From positions 62,001-126,000 of the forward strand of contig NZ_LPVZ01000001.1 of NCBI RefSeq assembly GCF_001613795.1: a stretch of 64,000 bases of DNA, read 5' to 3'. The stretch comes from Thalassospira sp. MCCC 1A01148. GTDB lineage: Bacteria > Pseudomonadota > Alphaproteobacteria > Rhodospirillales > Thalassospiraceae. The notes beneath the pieces are model-generated. The model was not told the DNA's origin and did no database searches. It worked only from the letters and a program-made list of their open reading frames with translations. Below are positions 63,755-64,000 of the stretch, in pieces (the first letter of the stretch is position 1; every line of letters begins with the position of its first letter). A program made the position numbers and the translations under genes.

Positions 63755-64000
63755 TCAGGCGCAACATACCTGTTGAGTTTCTGATTCCTTGCCGGGCTGT
63801 TGGCCGCAACACCCCGCACTTGATGAACCGGTTTCATTTTGAGCGCTGTCGGGATCATCATCAAGGATGCGATACCATTCCCACGCCAGACCGTCTGGTT
63901 CCTTTGTCCAGAATTTTGATTGTTTGGCGTGACAGCAACCTGTCTCAGCGACATCGCTTGTGCTCAGATTGCCCGCATGCAGGCGATCTGATGCCGCGTC
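63755..64000 (-). CDS. ArsI/CadI-type glyoxalase-fold lyase, C-terminus (cut by window edge)
   Basis: The last 81 codons of a gene that enters from the right edge. The end of a VOC-domain protein is recognisable in ETGCCHAKQSKFWTKEPDGL followed by AWEWYRILDD. These contain the Cys pair, the Trp-x-x-Pro-Asp-Gly and the C-terminal Trp-Glu-Trp-Tyr expected of ArsI/CadI, which cleave C-As bonds of methyl or aryl arsenicals. The tail continues with further Cys pairs (SAGCCGQQ and QVCCA). Its stop is 4 bases before the sigma factor ATG, so the two share a transcript. The N-terminal half and any arsR neighbour are outside the window. Confidence 0.75.
   Translation of the reverse strand, partial: DAASDRLHAGNLSTSDVAETGCCHAKQSKFWTKEPDGLAWEWYRILDDDPDSAQNETGSSSAGCCGQQPGKESETQQVCCA

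Noticed and set aside
1-64000. CRISPR array or prophage
   Set aside because: No spaced direct repeats, cas genes, phage structural genes, integrases or transposases were found.

Overview
The window reads as ordinary, moderately GC-rich alphaproteobacterial chromosome, most likely a marine Rhodospirillales relative (Thalassospira-like; this is an inference from gene content and order, not a search). The main pointers are ChvI/ChvG next to a short HprK, RapZ, EIIA-Man, HPr and EI without any sugar permease; AhcY beside a DivL-like PAS kinase; a fused TrpE-TrpG; the ffs-dnaX-ybaB-recR block; dapE/dapD; ATP-type pckA; and ubiE-ubiB. From established knowledge, many of these genes lie near oriC in alphaproteobacteria. 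A near-match to the ParB site parS at 40998-41013 fits that. No phage, insertion sequence or CRISPR array was seen.

Layout: 1-1956, a DctB/DctD-type two-component pair (the regulator is cut by the left edge). 2116-8708, chvI-chvG-hprK-rapZ-EIIA-HPr-ptsI, an envelope/carbon regulatory PTS. 8709-10802, ahcY under a promoter covered by a 20-bp palindrome, then a small isomerase-like gene. 10825-16006, a nucleotidyltransferase, an HD phosphohydrolase and a DivL-like pseudo-kinase. 16084-20674, a 2-hydroxyacid dehydrogenase, a membrane protein, a helical-repeat protein, a DUF4139 protein and FliW. 20792-22883, a Crp-type regulator overlapping a class III nucleotide cyclase. 23325-30176, a TRAP transporter followed by a quinate/shikimate dehydrogenase, a GntR regulator, a dehydroshikimate dehydratase and a type II dehydroquinase: a self-contained quinate/shikimate-to-protocatechuate operon. 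30379-33569, recR-ybaB-dnaX and the SRP RNA.

33635-43000 holds a secreted orphan, nudC, an orphan solute-binding protein, DUF1636, two GST genes each divergent from a regulator (LysR and TetR), dapE, dapD and a HAD nucleotidase. 43302-50191 carries an EAL protein, another orphan solute-binding protein, pckA, a HugZ-like protein, DUF1289, CsbD and an RNA methyltransferase. 50202-56344 has an AraC/SDR pair, trpEG with a complete Trp-codon attenuator (leader peptide with three consecutive Trp), a Kv channel and trpF. 56501-62963 has ubiE-ubiB, a GNAT enzyme, a TPR-glycosyltransferase, gpt and a sorbosone-dehydrogenase-like propeller. The right end has tRNA-Gly(CCC), then an ECF sigma factor with a cysteine-rich tail placed 4 bases after the end of an ArsI/CadI-type lyase gene that runs off the window.

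The observations most worth following are the ArsI-ECF sigma pair, the quinate/shikimate TRAP operon, the DivL-like kinase with Arg in place of the phospho-acceptor His, the trp attenuator, and the palindrome-controlled ahcY promoter with its foldable leader.
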